The notes: generated from the letters alone by a model not told the origin. A stretch of DNA of 64,000 nucleotides from Saprospiraceae bacterium (GCA_016715465.1 JADKAA010000029.1:2108001-2172000), one strand, 5' to 3'. Counted from the first letter of the stretch, positions 1 to 9,323 are shown. Numbers and translations are program-made.

Positions 1-281
1 CCATCACCCGCGGCATCGGTATTGAGTAGCAGACCCAGACCCAGGTTGGATTTGTCGAGGAACTGATCGTAACCCACTGAAAAGGTGTTATATGCGGCCG
101 ACAAGCCCGACCATTGTAATCGGTAATTTGCCGATAGGTGAGGTTGGTAGCTATTACCGGCAAATGCAGGATTAAGTTGTAGCGGAGAGGCAAAAAACTG
201 GCTGAATACTGGGTCCTGCGCATGGATTGTCGCCGAAGCGACAAAAAGCAACATCATGGAGGCCAATAACCTGTATTTCAT
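1..281 (-). CDS. PorP/SprF family T9SS outer-membrane protein (3' end beyond window)
   Basis: The first 93 codons of a minus-strand gene, starting at the ATG at 281-279 and open to the left edge of the window. The translation opens MKYRLLASMMLLFVASATIHAQ, a signal peptide with cleavage after HAQ. It continues DPVFSQFFASPLQLNPAFAG, the hallmark N-terminus of the PorP/SprF family, then SANYRLQWSGL and a segment typical of the first beta strands. Family members are outer-membrane beta-barrel proteins of about 300 aa that bind PorE-type periplasmic proteins and take part in T9SS secretion or gliding. Many paralogues exist per genome, often linked to single giant substrates, so the exact partner cannot be given. 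The gene is divergent from porU. A perfect TAnnTTTG box lies upstream at 313-320. Confidence 0.9.
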   Translation of the reverse strand, partial: MKYRLLASMMLLFVASATIHAQDPVFSQFFASPLQLNPAFAGNSYQPHLSANYRLQWSGLSAAYNTFSVGYDQFLDKSNLGLGLLLNTDAAGD

Positions 282-312
282 CAATCTGTTTGTTGTATGA
301 TTCTACAAACGA

Positions 313-320
313 CAAAGATA
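313..320 (-). promoter_or_regulatory. Putative -7 box of the PorP/SprF gene promoter
   Basis: The minus strand reads TATCTTTG, a perfect match to the Bacteroidota -7 consensus TAnnTTTG. It would give a leader of about 25 nt before the ATG at 281. No clear TTTG -33 element is present at the usual spacing. Confidence 0.5.
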
Positions 321-407
321 CCTGAAAATGGTGTGCTTAATTAACATTTAATGCACAATGTTGTGCCTTAATTGGCGTTTAAGTGACAAAATCCAGGTAT
401 TAGGGTC

Positions 408-415
408 TATATTTG
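408..415 (+). promoter_or_regulatory. Putative -7 box of the porU promoter
   Basis: TATATTTG matches TAnnTTTG and ends two bases before the first in-frame ATG of porU at 417. Transcription would start at about 421-424. If the box is real, the ATG at 417 cannot be used and translation begins at 426 or 435. The -33 element is not obvious. Confidence 0.4.
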
Positions 416-434
416 AATGAATTTTATGGTTTAC

Positions 435-3400
435 ATGGAACAATTAAAAACTTACCTTTTATCTGCTGTTTTTGCAGTAATTCTCAGTTTGCCTGCTCAA
501 GCGCAGCTTTTTCCGGTCAATAAATCAGCCCTGGCTGACGGGCTTGTTTATAAAATTGGAATTACGAGCAATGGTGTACATAAGCTGACAAAAAAAATGC
601 TTGATGACATGGGTGTCAACACTGGCACAATCAACCCCAGGGAATTAAAAATTTTCGGCAATTACGGGGGTACCTTGCCAGAGGCACTTGCTTCATCCTA
701 TCCCGACGACCTTATAGAGTTTCCAATTTTGGTCACAGGTGAAGAAGATGGTAAGTTCAACGACAATGATGTGGTGCTTTTTTATGCAGAAGGTGCCGAT
801 AAATGGCGTTATGATGCAGCTGCCGGGTCATTTATATTTGACAAAAATATATACGCAGAAAAAAATTATGTATTTCTAAAAATATCAGCTGGTAATGGCA
901 AAAGAGTACCCAATGCGTCCATTTCAGATAATGAAGTAAGCTTTACAACCTCCACCCATCTAAACCATGACATTTTTACAGAAGATAAGGTGAACCTGCT
1001 GGGACAAAATCTGGCCACCATTGGATCCGGCAAGCTCTGGGTTGGGGAATATCTGGTCAACAACCAGGAAAAAGATATGTCAAAGTTGTTTAACCTCATA
1101 CATGTCGATGTCAGTGTACCTGCTGAAATAATTCTTTCTGCTTACGGCCGTTCCGACAAAGAGTCCAAATTTACGATCAGCGCCGATGGGCAGGTATTTA
1201 CAACGAACGTCAGTGCTGTGAGTCTGAGTAGCACGGAGTCTCTTTATGCAAGGAATGCTTACCTTAAAAAATCGGTTATCCTTACTTCGGGACAACCAAA
1301 AATGAGTTTGAAGTACAGTGCAGCAGGCAGCGGTGATGCCTGGTTGGATTACCTTCAGGTCAATTCAACCCAAAGGATAGCCCCGGGAAGCAGTCAATTG
1401 TTTGTAAGACACCCATCTTTTGCAAACCATGGCTTTAGTAAAATTCAAATAACCGGAGATTTTACCGGAGGTGTGGCATGGGATGTGACAGACATTGCCG
1501 ACATTAAAGCCTATTCAGTCGCCAGTGGCAATGTAGCTTTTGCTTCGGGAAGCCCTGCTAAACAATTGCTGTTGTTTTCAAGCCAGGCAGCATTTACACC
1601 TGAAGCCGGCATCAAAATCAACAATCAAAACCTGCACAGCCTTGCAGAAAGCAACCTGTTGATCATATATCACCCGGACTTTAAAGAGTCCGCATTGCGT
1701 CTTTCGAACCACCGGACCAGTCACAATGGGTATAAAGTATCAGCTGTAGATGTGAATGAAATCTATAACGAATTTTCTACGGGGCGGGTAGATCCAAGTG
1801 CCATACGCAATTTTTCCAAGATGGTCTATGAACGGTATCCGTCATTCAGGTACCTGCTGCTTTTTGGGGACGGAAGTTACGATTACAAAAAGCTGGTAAA
1901 CTCTATTCCTGCCCAGAGTTTCATACCTGTGTATGAAACGGACGAATCTCTCAATCCGATTAATGCGTTTCCCACGGATGATTATTATGCCCTGTTGAGT
2001 AACAACGAGGGGGCAAACCTGAAGGGGGCACTGGATATAAGAGTGGGCAGACTGCCCGTAACCTCGGTGATTGAAGCGGCTGCGGTAGTTGACAAAATAG
2101 TCGAATATGATACCTCTCCTGACCGCTTTGGCGAGTGGAGATTGAAGACCGGCTTTTGCGCAGATGATGAAGATGGAAATCTGCACATCAACGACGCAGA
2201 CAATATAGCTAATGAGGCGTTTACCCGGGACCCCCTTTACAACCAGCAAAAGGTATATCTGGATGCCTTCCAGCAGGAAAACACACCCGGTGGTGAGCGG
2301 TATCCGGATGCCACAGATGCCATTAATGAGCAAATGAATCAAGGTCAGCTGGCCTGGTGTTACCTTGGTCATGGCGGGCCTAAAGGACTTGCACAGGAAC
2401 GGGTTGTAAAACTCAGCGATATCCAGGGATGGAATAACCGAAAAGCATTGTCTTTGCTGATCACAGCCACTTGTTCATTTTCCGGATATGATGATCCATC
2501 GATTGCTTCAGGAGGAGAGCTGGCACTGCTCAATCCCAATGGAGGAGCCATAGGCCTTTTGACCACAACAAGACCGGTGTATGCCAATGAAAATAAGAGG
2601 TTGACCTCTTCAGTATTTAAGAATTTGTATGCGCGCAATGAAGGGAAAGGCTTGTCATTTGGTGAAATCATACTAAGGTCCAAGAATGCGACATTTCAGG
2701 ATACGACCGGGGACAACACGCGTAAGTTTACCTTACTTGGCGACCCATCCCAGATACTCGCCATTCCCGAACATACCCTGGTACTAACCCACATCAATGA
2801 TGTACTGATCACTGAATTTTCCGATACGGTGGGGGCACTGGACAAACTCAAGTTCAGGGGAGAAGTGCGCGATTATACCGGTGCACCTGTAACCAATTTT
2901 AATGGAGAAGTAGGACTAACGCTGTATGACAAGCAGGCTACCCTTAAAACCCTGGTCAACGATGAGGACAGCTATGAAAAAAAATTCAACCAGTTTAAAA
3001 ATGTCATTTTCAAAGGCAAGGCCAGTTGTACTGCCGGTAAATTTGAAATTGAATGCATCATTCCCAAAGACATAAACTACGAAATTGGCAACAGCCGCAT
3101 CAGCATGTATGCACATGATGAAGTGACCGATGCCGCCGGTTATTACACCGGTTTAAAATTGGGCGGATCAAACCTGAGCAACGTCAATGACGATACCCCC
3201 CCGGCCATGCAGTTGTACATGAATGACGAAGGGTTTCAATATGGCGGCATTACCGATGACGCGCCCACCCTGCTTATCAAACTTTCCGATGATTACGGCA
3301 TCAACATTACCGGCAACAGCATTGGCCACGACATTACGGCCACCATTACCGGCCCGTCTCTGGATGAAGAAATTGTACTCAACACGTATTATGAAGCCTC

Positions 3401-3857
3401 TGCCAATGACTACCGGAAGGGTGAAGTCCGCTATCCGCTTTCTGACCTTGAGCCCGGACTCTATACCATCAAGGTCAAGGCCTGGGATATTGCCAATAAT
3501 TCTGTGGAAGGACTTACCGAATTCAGGGTCATTGACAAGGACAATCAAAAACTCGTGAGGGTTTATAATTATCCCAACCCGTTCAGTACGTCCACGGAAT
3601 TTAGTTTTGAACACGATCTGGCCGGACTTGAGGTAATGACGTTGATCAACATCTACACCATTTCGGGCAAGCTGGTAAAAAGCATTACGGACCAGAGGGT
3701 TTCTGAGGGTTATCGCATTGCCCGTCTGCATTGGGATGCACGGGATGATTTTGGATCCAATCTGGCCCGGGGGGTATATTTGTACCGCATCGTGCTTACT
3801 GCCCCTTCAGCCGGCCTGAGGCGGGAAAGTGATTTTATGAAAATGGTTAAAATCTGA
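435..3857 (+). CDS. porU: T9SS C-terminal signal peptidase / sortase PorU (peptidase family C25)
   Basis: PorU is the surface gingipain-like cysteine protease that removes the C-terminal sorting domain from T9SS cargo and links the cargo to the cell surface. From the start used here the protein has 1140 residues, close to P. gingivalis PorU. Residues 1-24 form a signal peptide ending PAQAQ. The C25 catalytic domain contains CYLGHGG with the candidate catalytic His at about residue 646, and ITATCSFSGYDDP with the candidate nucleophile Cys at about residue 680. The tail has VYNYPNPFSTSTEFSF and GVYLYRI, that is, a CTD-like Ig domain of the kind PorU carries. In-frame ATGs occur at 417, 426 and 435. 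I chose 435 because a -7 box abuts 417 and the signal peptide looks normal from 435. porV follows after 370 bp, the usual porU-porV order. Confidence 0.93.
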   Translation: MEQLKTYLLSAVFAVILSLPAQAQLFPVNKSALADGLVYKIGITSNGVHKLTKKMLDDMGVNTGTINPRELKIFGNYGGTLPEALASSYPDDLIEFPILVTGEEDGKFNDNDVVLFYAEGADKWRYDAAAGSFIFDKNIYAEKNYVFLKISAGNGKRVPNASISDNEVSFTTSTHLNHDIFTEDKVNLLGQNLATIGSGKLWVGEYLVNNQEKDMSKLFNLIHVDVSVPAEIILSAYGRSDKESKFTISADGQVFTTNVSAVSLSSTESLYARNAYLKKSVILTSGQPKMSLKYSAAGSGDAWLDYLQVNSTQRIAPGSSQLFVRHPSFANHGFSKIQITGDFTGGVAWDVTDIADIKAYSVASGNVAFASGSPAKQLLLFSSQAAFTPEAGIKINNQNLHSLAESNLLIIYHPDFKESALRLSNHRTSHNGYKVSAVDVNEIYNEFSTGRVDPSAIRNFSKMVYERYPSFRYLLLFGDGSYDYKKLVNSIPAQSFIPVYETDESLNPINAFPTDDYYALLSNNEGANLKGALDIRVGRLPVTSVIEAAAVVDKIVEYDTSPDRFGEWRLKTGFCADDEDGNLHINDADNIANEAFTRDPLYNQQKVYLDAFQQENTPGGERYPDATDAINEQMNQGQLAWCYLGHGGPKGLAQERVVKLSDIQGWNNRKALSLLITATCSFSGYDDPSIASGGELALLNPNGGAIGLLTTTRPVYANENKRLTSSVFKNLYARNEGKGLSFGEIILRSKNATFQDTTGDNTRKFTLLGDPSQILAIPEHTLVLTHINDVLITEFSDTVGALDKLKFRGEVRDYTGAPVTNFNGEVGLTLYDKQATLKTLVNDEDSYEKKFNQFKNVIFKGKASCTAGKFEIECIIPKDINYEIGNSRISMYAHDEVTDAAGYYTGLKLGGSNLSNVNDDTPPAMQLYMNDEGFQYGGITDDAPTLLIKLSDDYGINITGNSIGHDITATITGPSLDEEIVLNTYYEASANDYRKGEVRYPLSDLEPGLYTIKVKAWDIANNSVEGLTEFRVIDKDNQKLVRVYNYPNPFSTSTEFSFEHDLAGLEVMTLINIYTISGKLVKSITDQRVSEGYRIARLHWDARDDFGSNLARGVYLYRIVLTAPSAGLRRESDFMKMVKI

Positions 3858-4083
3858 CACCATGTATGTAGTCAACCGGTTTAGCTGGCAGCGTGTGTTC
3901 ATACCATCTTAATGGGTTTGCTCAAGGAAGGCGACTTACAATGGTAAAATTACCCGTTTGTTTTATAAAGATGCCTTCGGTCATTCGAACCAAAGCCTAA
4001 AGCAGAAACTTTTGACACCGGTACCGGGGTAAATACCTCTACAAATAAACAAGTTTATATATTAAATATTTTACTAATTTGAT

Positions 4084-4091
4084 TATCTTTG
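4084..4091 (+). promoter_or_regulatory. Putative distal porV -7 box
   Basis: TATCTTTG followed by CCC matches TAnnTTTG. It would give a leader of about 130 nt before the porV ATG at 4228. No good -33 TTTG is found at 19-21 nt. Confidence 0.35.
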
Positions 4092-4189
4092 CCCATAATT
4101 TTTCAAGTAAATGGCCATAATAAAAAGAAGGGGTCATCGTTTCATATTTGCCTTGAGGCAGCTTAAAAGCACCAAAGGCAATATTTTTT

Positions 4190-4197
4190 TACCTTTG
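4190..4197 (+). promoter_or_regulatory. Putative proximal porV -7 box
   Basis: TACCTTTG followed by CAAA is a perfect TAnnTTTG element. It predicts transcription from about 4203 and a leader of about 25 nt before the ATG at 4228. This supports 4228, not 4111, as the porV start. Confidence 0.45.
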
Positions 4198-4227
4198 CAA
4201 AGCATTAATCAAGAAAAATCATCCTTA

Positions 4228-5441
4228 ATGAACAAAGTATTAACCATCCTGGTGGTGGGACTCATGGCTGCGACAAGTCATGCACAATCCATCTGGAGCA
4301 ACGAACTCAATTGCACCCTCGACGCGAACGGCAACTGCATACCCACCACCATTTTGACCGCCATGCCTTTCCTAAGGATTGCCCCCGATGCCAGGGGTGG
4401 TGCCATGGGTGAAGCCGGCATTGTAGCAGACCCAAGTGCTGCCTCCATGCATTACAATGCTTCCAATCTGGTCTTTGCCGAAGAAAACAGTGGCGTTTCT
4501 TTAAATTTTACACCCTGGCTGAGAAGTCTTGGACTGGACGATTTATACCTGACTTATCTGGCGGGATATACTAAATTGGATAAATACCAAACACTCGGTT
4601 TCAATGTGCGGTATTTTTCTCTGGGATCGATCTTTTTTACCGACAATACAGGTGCTCCCACTGGTGAAGGCCGGCCAGGGAATTTGAACTCGGAGCTGCC
4701 TATGCCAGGAAACTGGGTGACAATTTATCTGCAGCCGTTGCCGGTAAATTTTTATACTCCAGCCTGGCACCTGGCCAGATAGTTTCGGGTGTTTTAATCA
4801 ACAATGCCACTTCTTTTGCCACAGACGTTTCCCTTACCTATAGAAAAAAGACCAAAATTTCAAGCTACAATGGCTATTGGGCAATCGGCATGAATATTTC
4901 AAATCTGGGTGCCAAGGTTACGTACACCGATAACGCCGATAAAGATTTTATTCCCACAAACCTGGGCATTGGCGCCATGATGCGGATTGACTTTGACGAT
5001 TACAACACACTCGGTTTTGTATTGGACATCAATAAACTACTGGTACCATCCCCTTATTCCATTGAAAATCCAAAATGGGATACCAATGGGGATGATGTGG
5101 CTGACTGGAGGCAAAAAACCTTGTTTGATGGTGTCTTTGGCTCATTCTCAGATGCGCAGGCCGGGTTTTCTGAGGAACTGAAAGAATTTTACTACAGCAT
5201 CGGCCTTGAGTACATCTACAGCAAACAGTTTGCCGTGCGCGGAGGATACTATTACGAGCATCCTTTAAAAGGAGCCAGAAAGTTCTTTACCATCGGTGCG
5301 GGTATAAAGTATAATGTTTTTGAATTCAATTTGTCTTATCTGGCACCTAGTTCGATCCAAAGGAATCCATTGGATAATACCCTCCGATTTGGATTAAACT
5401 TCAATTTTGAGGGCTTTAAAGAAGGATTAGAAGAAGAATGA
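4228..5441 (+). CDS. porV: T9SS outer-membrane shuttle protein PorV (LptO), frameshifted in this sequence
   Basis: PorV is an outer-membrane beta-barrel of the FadL-like class that takes exported cargo from the translocon to PorU. Translation from 4228 gives MNKVLTILVVGLMAATSHAQ (signal peptide), then the family signature FLRIAPDARGGAMGEAG with SMHYNASNL, and later YLTYLAGYTKLDKYQTLGFN. The frame fails at about 4678-4680 and stops at 4782. The -1 frame, open from 4668, carries EFELGAAYARKLGDNLSAAV and runs to the stop at 5441, ending LRFGLNFNFEGFKEG. Adding one G to the GGG at 4678-4680 joins the two parts as RPGEFELGAAYARKLG, giving about 404 aa, a normal PorV length. A sequencing error is the likeliest cause because PorV is needed for T9SS. 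The ATG of the next gene overlaps the stop (ATGA). Confidence 0.9.
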
Positions 5442-6919
5442 AATTAAGTTTGACCGCTTTAAGTTCCCTTTTACAAAAAACTGGTATGCGCATAATTTTT
5501 ATACTCCCTTTGTTGATAGCCCTATCTTGTAAAGGAGGCCCGGAACCTGAAATTTCGGCATTAAAAAAAGATCCCGAACCCATAATGGGTGGTCCGACCC
5601 GGTTTTCGATTACCCTTACAGACTATCCACAGGGAGGATATGCCAAAATCATTGGCTTCTATTCAGATCAAAATTATCTGGTGGACAGTGTGGCCTTTAC
5701 CCAGGGCACCATTAATTACCAAAAAAAGGAGGGTCTGGCTCAGGGGCTTTATTACATTGGGGTTTCCGGCAGAAAGGAATACATCCAGCTCATGTTTGGA
5801 GCGGATCAGGATTTTGATGTGAAAGTGGCTTTGGCTGACATTATGGGGACCATTCAGGTCACCGGTAGTTTGGAAAATGAACTCTTTTATGAGAATATGC
5901 GGTATGAATCGGAGCTAAGTCCAAAGTTAAATGACGTGGCCAATAGATTTAAATCTGCCACCCCAGGAACAGAAGCATATACAGCCATCAAGAAAGAAAA
6001 AGAGGCCCTGGAAAACCAGCGGCTTCAGGTCATTAATGATATATACAAGAAATACCCGGACCTGTTATTTGCCAGCTTTAAACACGGCGGGCAAAACCCA
6101 AGACTTAAAGAAGAGTTACCCAGGGATGTACAAGTCATTCAGTACCGGAAAGAATTTTGGGACAATGTCAATTTTTCTGATACCCGTTTATTGCGTACTC
6201 CGATGATCGGCATCAAACTCAAGCGCTATTTTAAAGAACTTACCGTTCAGCACCAGGACTCCATTCTTTCAGCTGCCCACCACCTGATGGCTAAAGTAAA
6301 AGATAAAGATGAGTACTTTAAAGTTTTTGCCAACTATGTGGTTCTTACCTATGAGCCTGGTAAAAGCACCATAATGGACGCAGAGAAAGTTTTTGTGGAT
6401 ATGGTGAGAAAATACTTCACCCATGAAAAAGCATTCTGGTCAGATTCACTGCAAACGGATGCCATTCAGCGAAGGGCCAACGAGATGGCGCAAAGTCTGT
6501 TGGGTGTCAAAGCACCTAATGTCATATCCACAGATAACTTTGGAAAAAAGCAGGAATTGATGACTAAAAACTCCGAATACCTCATCGTTTACCTCTTTAA
6601 TCCGGATTGTGAGCATTGTATGGTTGAGACTCCTAAGCTTCATAAATACTACCTCGAAAATAAGGCAAAGGGCCTTGATGTTTATGCCATTGCCATTGAT
6701 ACCGATGATGCCAAATGGAAAGCTTACATCGCAAAAAACGGACTGTCATGGACCAACGTACACGACCCGACGAACAGGTCAATTTACGCCAAATATTATG
6801 TAGATGTGACACCTGAAATTTATGTGTTAAACAAAGACAGAGTCATTATTGGTAAAAACCTAAAGGCAGAACAGGTTCAAATCATCATTGACCGCGATAA
6901 GGCAAAAAACAAATCATAA
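5438..6919 (+). CDS. Thioredoxin-like lipoprotein (TlpA/DUF5106-like)
   Basis: A predicted periplasm- or surface-exposed lipoprotein with a C-terminal thioredoxin fold. A lipobox IALSC follows the hydrophobic stretch IIFILPLLIALS, so Cys31 (numbering from 5438) would be lipidated. The N-terminal half (about 40-150) resembles DUF4369-type beta domains seen before TlpA-like domains. The middle (150-340) is helical and charged, like DUF5106. The C-terminal part (about 350-493) has YLIVYLFNPDCEHCMVETP with a redox CEHC pair at Cys391 and Cys394, and VDVTPEIYVLNKD with the conserved cis-proline. It probably reduces or isomerises disulfides. It is translationally coupled to porV by a 4-nt ATGA overlap. 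An alternative ATG at 5486 (MRIIFILP) would give a more usual lipoprotein signal. The 3' end overlaps convergent crtB by 6 nt. Confidence 0.85.
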   Translation: MKLSLTALSSLLQKTGMRIIFILPLLIALSCKGGPEPEISALKKDPEPIMGGPTRFSITLTDYPQGGYAKIIGFYSDQNYLVDSVAFTQGTINYQKKEGLAQGLYYIGVSGRKEYIQLMFGADQDFDVKVALADIMGTIQVTGSLENELFYENMRYESELSPKLNDVANRFKSATPGTEAYTAIKKEKEALENQRLQVINDIYKKYPDLLFASFKHGGQNPRLKEELPRDVQVIQYRKEFWDNVNFSDTRLLRTPMIGIKLKRYFKELTVQHQDSILSAAHHLMAKVKDKDEYFKVFANYVVLTYEPGKSTIMDAEKVFVDMVRKYFTHEKAFWSDSLQTDAIQRRANEMAQSLLGVKAPNVISTDNFGKKQELMTKNSEYLIVYLFNPDCEHCMVETPKLHKYYLENKAKGLDVYAIAIDTDDAKWKAYIAKNGLSWTNVHDPTNRSIYAKYYVDVTPEIYVLNKDRVIIGKNLKAEQVQIIIDRDKAKNKS

Positions 6920-7750
6920 AATGCCCAGCTGAAGTCTAACCGCAGACTTTGTAAGTACCAGCAGTTTTTCCCCGTTTGGAACCCGGATGCGTTCACTTAA
7001 CAAAGTGGAGATAGGCCTTCTTTTTATTTTGTCAAAAAGTTTTAGGTAATATTTGTAAGCAGAATAGACCCCAAATCTACAGCAGGGTGGAAGGTTGCGT
7101 ATGCCTTCACGGGCATGGTCAAATTCAGCCTTTATTTCGGCTTCGATCTTGATTTTATCGGCTTCAGAAAAATGATGAAAATCTACCTCGGGAAAATATA
7201 TCCTTCCCCTTTCTTTAAAATCACTCTTAAAATCACGAAGGAAATTTACTTTCTGAAATGCAGAACCCAAGTATTTCGCGGAGGGTTCCAGTCTAAGATA
7301 AAGTTCGTCGTCATTGCGCACAAATACCCTGAGGCACATCAGTCCAATGACTTCGGCAGAGCCAAAAATGTATTTTTTATAAGAGGGTTCATCATGACTA
7401 ACGGTATCGAGGTCCATTTCCATGCTGTCAAGAAATGCGTGGATATGTGCATGGTCAATCTGATACTGGTTGACCACCTGCTGAAAAGTATGGAGTACCG
7501 GATTAAGGCTTACGCCCCGACTAATGGCCAAAAAAGTTTCCATGCGGAACTCTTCCAACAAGGTATTGCGGTCATCTCCTTTATAGGTATCTACAATTTC
7601 ATCCGCGAGACGCACAAAACCGTAGATGCCAAAAATGGGTTTACGTATATTTTTATGAAACATGCGAATGCCCAAAGTGAATGAGGTACTGTAACTCTTG
7701 GTGATGAGTTCACTACATTTCTGACAAACCGAATTGTATAGGTTATCCAT
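6914..7750 (-). CDS. crtB: Phytoene synthase CrtB
   Basis: Condenses two geranylgeranyl diphosphates head-to-head to phytoene, the first committed step of carotenoid synthesis. It is 278 aa, typical for bacterial CrtB. Both Mg-binding aspartate-rich motifs of the trans-isoprenyl diphosphate synthase fold are present: DEIVD at residues 50-54 and NFLRDFKSD at 169-177, followed by ERGRIYFP. The start overlaps the end of crtI by 8 nt, so the two are cotranscribed and probably translationally coupled. Squalene synthase is a related alternative, but pairing with crtI and the RGRIYFP motif favour CrtB. No other carotenoid gene (crtY, crtZ, crtW) is in the window. The 3' end overlaps the convergent thioredoxin-like gene. 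Confidence 0.95.
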   Translation of the reverse strand: MDNLYNSVCQKCSELITKSYSTSFTLGIRMFHKNIRKPIFGIYGFVRLADEIVDTYKGDDRNTLLEEFRMETFLAISRGVSLNPVLHTFQQVVNQYQIDHAHIHAFLDSMEMDLDTVSHDEPSYKKYIFGSAEVIGLMCLRVFVRNDDELYLRLEPSAKYLGSAFQKVNFLRDFKSDFKERGRIYFPEVDFHHFSEADKIKIEAEIKAEFDHAREGIRNLPPCCRFGVYSAYKYYLKLFDKIKRRPISTLLSERIRVPNGEKLLVLTKSAVRLQLGIL

Positions 7751-9227
7751 GTTTTGAAAGATTTTTAATCAAGAGTGAAGCTACCATGCGGCCCGATATA
7801 ATGGATGGTGGCATTCCAGGACCAGGCAAGGTAAGCTGCCCGGTAAAATACATATTACTCAGCTTTTTTGCCCTTAAAGCAGGTTTTAAAATAGCTGTCT
7901 GCCCCAATATATTGGCAAGACCATAGGCATTGCCTTTAAATGCATGATAATCTGATTTAAAATCGCTGATGCCGTAACTTCTTTGATAGATAATGTGCCC
8001 GCTCAAATCTATTCCTTTAATGCGGTACAATCGTTCCAGCACCAGGTCGAGGTAATTTTGTCTGATCGTTTCTGTATCCCCGGTGAGTTCAGTGGATACA
8101 GGTATTAGCACAAACATATTCTCGCAACCCGCAGGAGCCACAGAAGCATCTGTTTTAGAAGGCATACAGGCATAAAAAAGTGGTTTATTTGGCCACTTAT
8201 GGGTGGTGTAAATTTCCTCTGCGTGGGCCCCAAAATCTGCATCAAAAAACAAATTATGATGTTCCAGTCCACTTAATTTTTTGTCAATACCCAGATAATA
8301 CAAAAGGCTTGAAGGAGCCAGCACCCTTGAATCCCAATATCGGTCTGAATAATTGCGCTTATGCTGCGGCAATAATTCTGTATCCACATGTTTGTAATCT
8401 GCCCCTGCGATCAACGCATCCAGCTCAAACCGTCCTGCTTTTGTTTCTATGGCATTTACCACATTATCGCGGGTAACAATGGATGTCACTTCAGCATCGG
8501 CATGAAAAATGACCCCTTGCTTTCGACCAATTTCTGTAAAGGCTTCTATGATTTTGAACATGCCCCCCATCGGATACCAGGTGCCCAGTTTTATATCGGC
8601 GTAATTCATAAGACTGTATAAGGCCGGAGTTTTTTGTGGGGTTGCTCCCAGAAATAAAACGGGAAATTCCAGGATGCGAATGAGTTTGTCGTTGGTAAAC
8701 AACTTTCTTACCTGACTGGATAGAGACGTAATCATGTCCAGTTTAAAAAAGGCAGAAACTACTTTCCAATCCATAAACTCTGTTATGGATTCACCCGGCT
8801 TCCATACAAATTCTTCCATACCGGTTTTATACTTATATTCTGCTTCAACCAGGAATGATTTTAGTTTTTCCGCACTGCCCTTTTCGATGGATTCAAACAA
8901 AGCACAGAGTGATTCAAAATCAGCAGGAAGATCTACTTCGTCACCCTTCCCAAAGACGACCTTGTACGATGGGTCCAACCTTTCCAATTGATAAAAATCA
9001 GAGGACGTATGCCCAAAATGTTGGTAAAAGTCTTCAAAAACCTCTGGCATCCAATACCAACTCGGTCCCATGTCAAAAGTAAAGCCCTCTGCCTCGAAAA
9101 CCCGGGCCCTACCGCCCAAGGTGGCGTTTTTTTCAAAGACATGGACTTCAAATCCTGCTTTGGCTAAAACCGCAGCAGTTGAAAGACCAGCAAATCCGGA
9201 CCCAATTACCCCTACTTTTAATTTCAT
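7743..9227 (-). CDS. crtI: Phytoene desaturase CrtI
   Basis: FAD-dependent desaturase that converts phytoene to more unsaturated carotenes, normally lycopene in CrtI-type enzymes. It is 494 aa, the usual size. The N-terminus has the FAD-binding Rossmann motif VGVIGSGFAGLSTAAVLAKA (residues 5-24) followed by VHVFEKN and GGRARVFEAEGFTFDMGPSW. The C-terminus has YFTGQLTLPGPGMPPSIISG, the bacterial phytoene dehydrogenase signature. It is first in the crtI-crtB pair. A possible TTG-N19-TAGTTTTG promoter lies at 9274-9304, leaving a leader of about 40 nt. A carotenoid isomerase or later desaturase is less likely given the neighbour. The exact number of desaturation steps cannot be read from sequence. 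Confidence 0.95.
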   Translation of the reverse strand: MKLKVGVIGSGFAGLSTAAVLAKAGFEVHVFEKNATLGGRARVFEAEGFTFDMGPSWYWMPEVFEDFYQHFGHTSSDFYQLERLDPSYKVVFGKGDEVDLPADFESLCALFESIEKGSAEKLKSFLVEAEYKYKTGMEEFVWKPGESITEFMDWKVVSAFFKLDMITSLSSQVRKLFTNDKLIRILEFPVLFLGATPQKTPALYSLMNYADIKLGTWYPMGGMFKIIEAFTEIGRKQGVIFHADAEVTSIVTRDNVVNAIETKAGRFELDALIAGADYKHVDTELLPQHKRNYSDRYWDSRVLAPSSLLYYLGIDKKLSGLEHHNLFFDADFGAHAEEIYTTHKWPNKPLFYACMPSKTDASVAPAGCENMFVLIPVSTELTGDTETIRQNYLDLVLERLYRIKGIDLSGHIIYQRSYGISDFKSDYHAFKGNAYGLANILGQTAILKPALRAKKLSNMYFTGQLTLPGPGMPPSIISGRMVASLLIKNLSKHG

Positions 9228-9273
9228 ATGATCTTAACAATGTTTGTGAATTATTGTTTAAGATTTGTATATA

Positions 9274-9304
9274 CAAAACTAAACAACAATAAAGGACCCG
9301 CAAT
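9274..9304 (-). promoter_or_regulatory. Candidate crtI promoter overlapping a terminator hairpin
   Basis: The minus strand reads ATTG, 19 nt, then TAGTTTTG. The -7 box matches TAnnTTTG exactly and the spacing fits the Bacteroidota sigma consensus. The -33 element lies in the loop of the hairpin at 9286-9323. The match could be chance in AT-rich DNA. Confidence 0.4.
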
Positions 9305-9323
9305 TATGCGGGTCCTTTATTGT
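9286..9323 (-). terminator. Strong hairpin terminator after gene F
   Basis: A perfect 16-bp inverted repeat (ACAATAAAGGACCCGC / GCGGGTCCTTTATTGT) with a 6-nt loop, AATTAT. On the minus strand it lies 89 nt past the stop of the gene at 9412-10590 and is followed by a T-rich stretch (GTTTAGTTTTG). It insulates the crt pair from the adhesin array upstream. A bidirectional role is possible, but there is no plus-strand gene just before it. Confidence 0.75.

Larger units (their letters stand above)
3858..4227. other. porU-porV intergenic region with two candidate -7 boxes
   Basis: This 370-bp gap holds no convincing gene. An ATG at 4111 is in frame with porV but would add an unlikely basic 39-residue leader. 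I see no strong terminator after porU. Two TAnnTTTG boxes near the right end (4084-4091 and 4190-4197) suggest that porV can be transcribed on its own. Confidence 0.6.

Noticed and set aside
1842..2372. Minus-strand open frame of 176 codons inside porU
   Set aside because: It is a shadow of the C25 catalytic domain with no signal or domain of its own.
4111..4227. Upstream porV start at 4111
   Set aside because: It would place a long basic segment before a normal signal peptide; a -7 box at 4190-4197 and the peptide MNKVLTILVVGLM support 4228.
7115..7684. Plus-strand open frame of 189 codons antisense to crtB
   Set aside because: The opposite strand is a clear phytoene synthase with both aspartate-rich motifs; the frame shows no family features.
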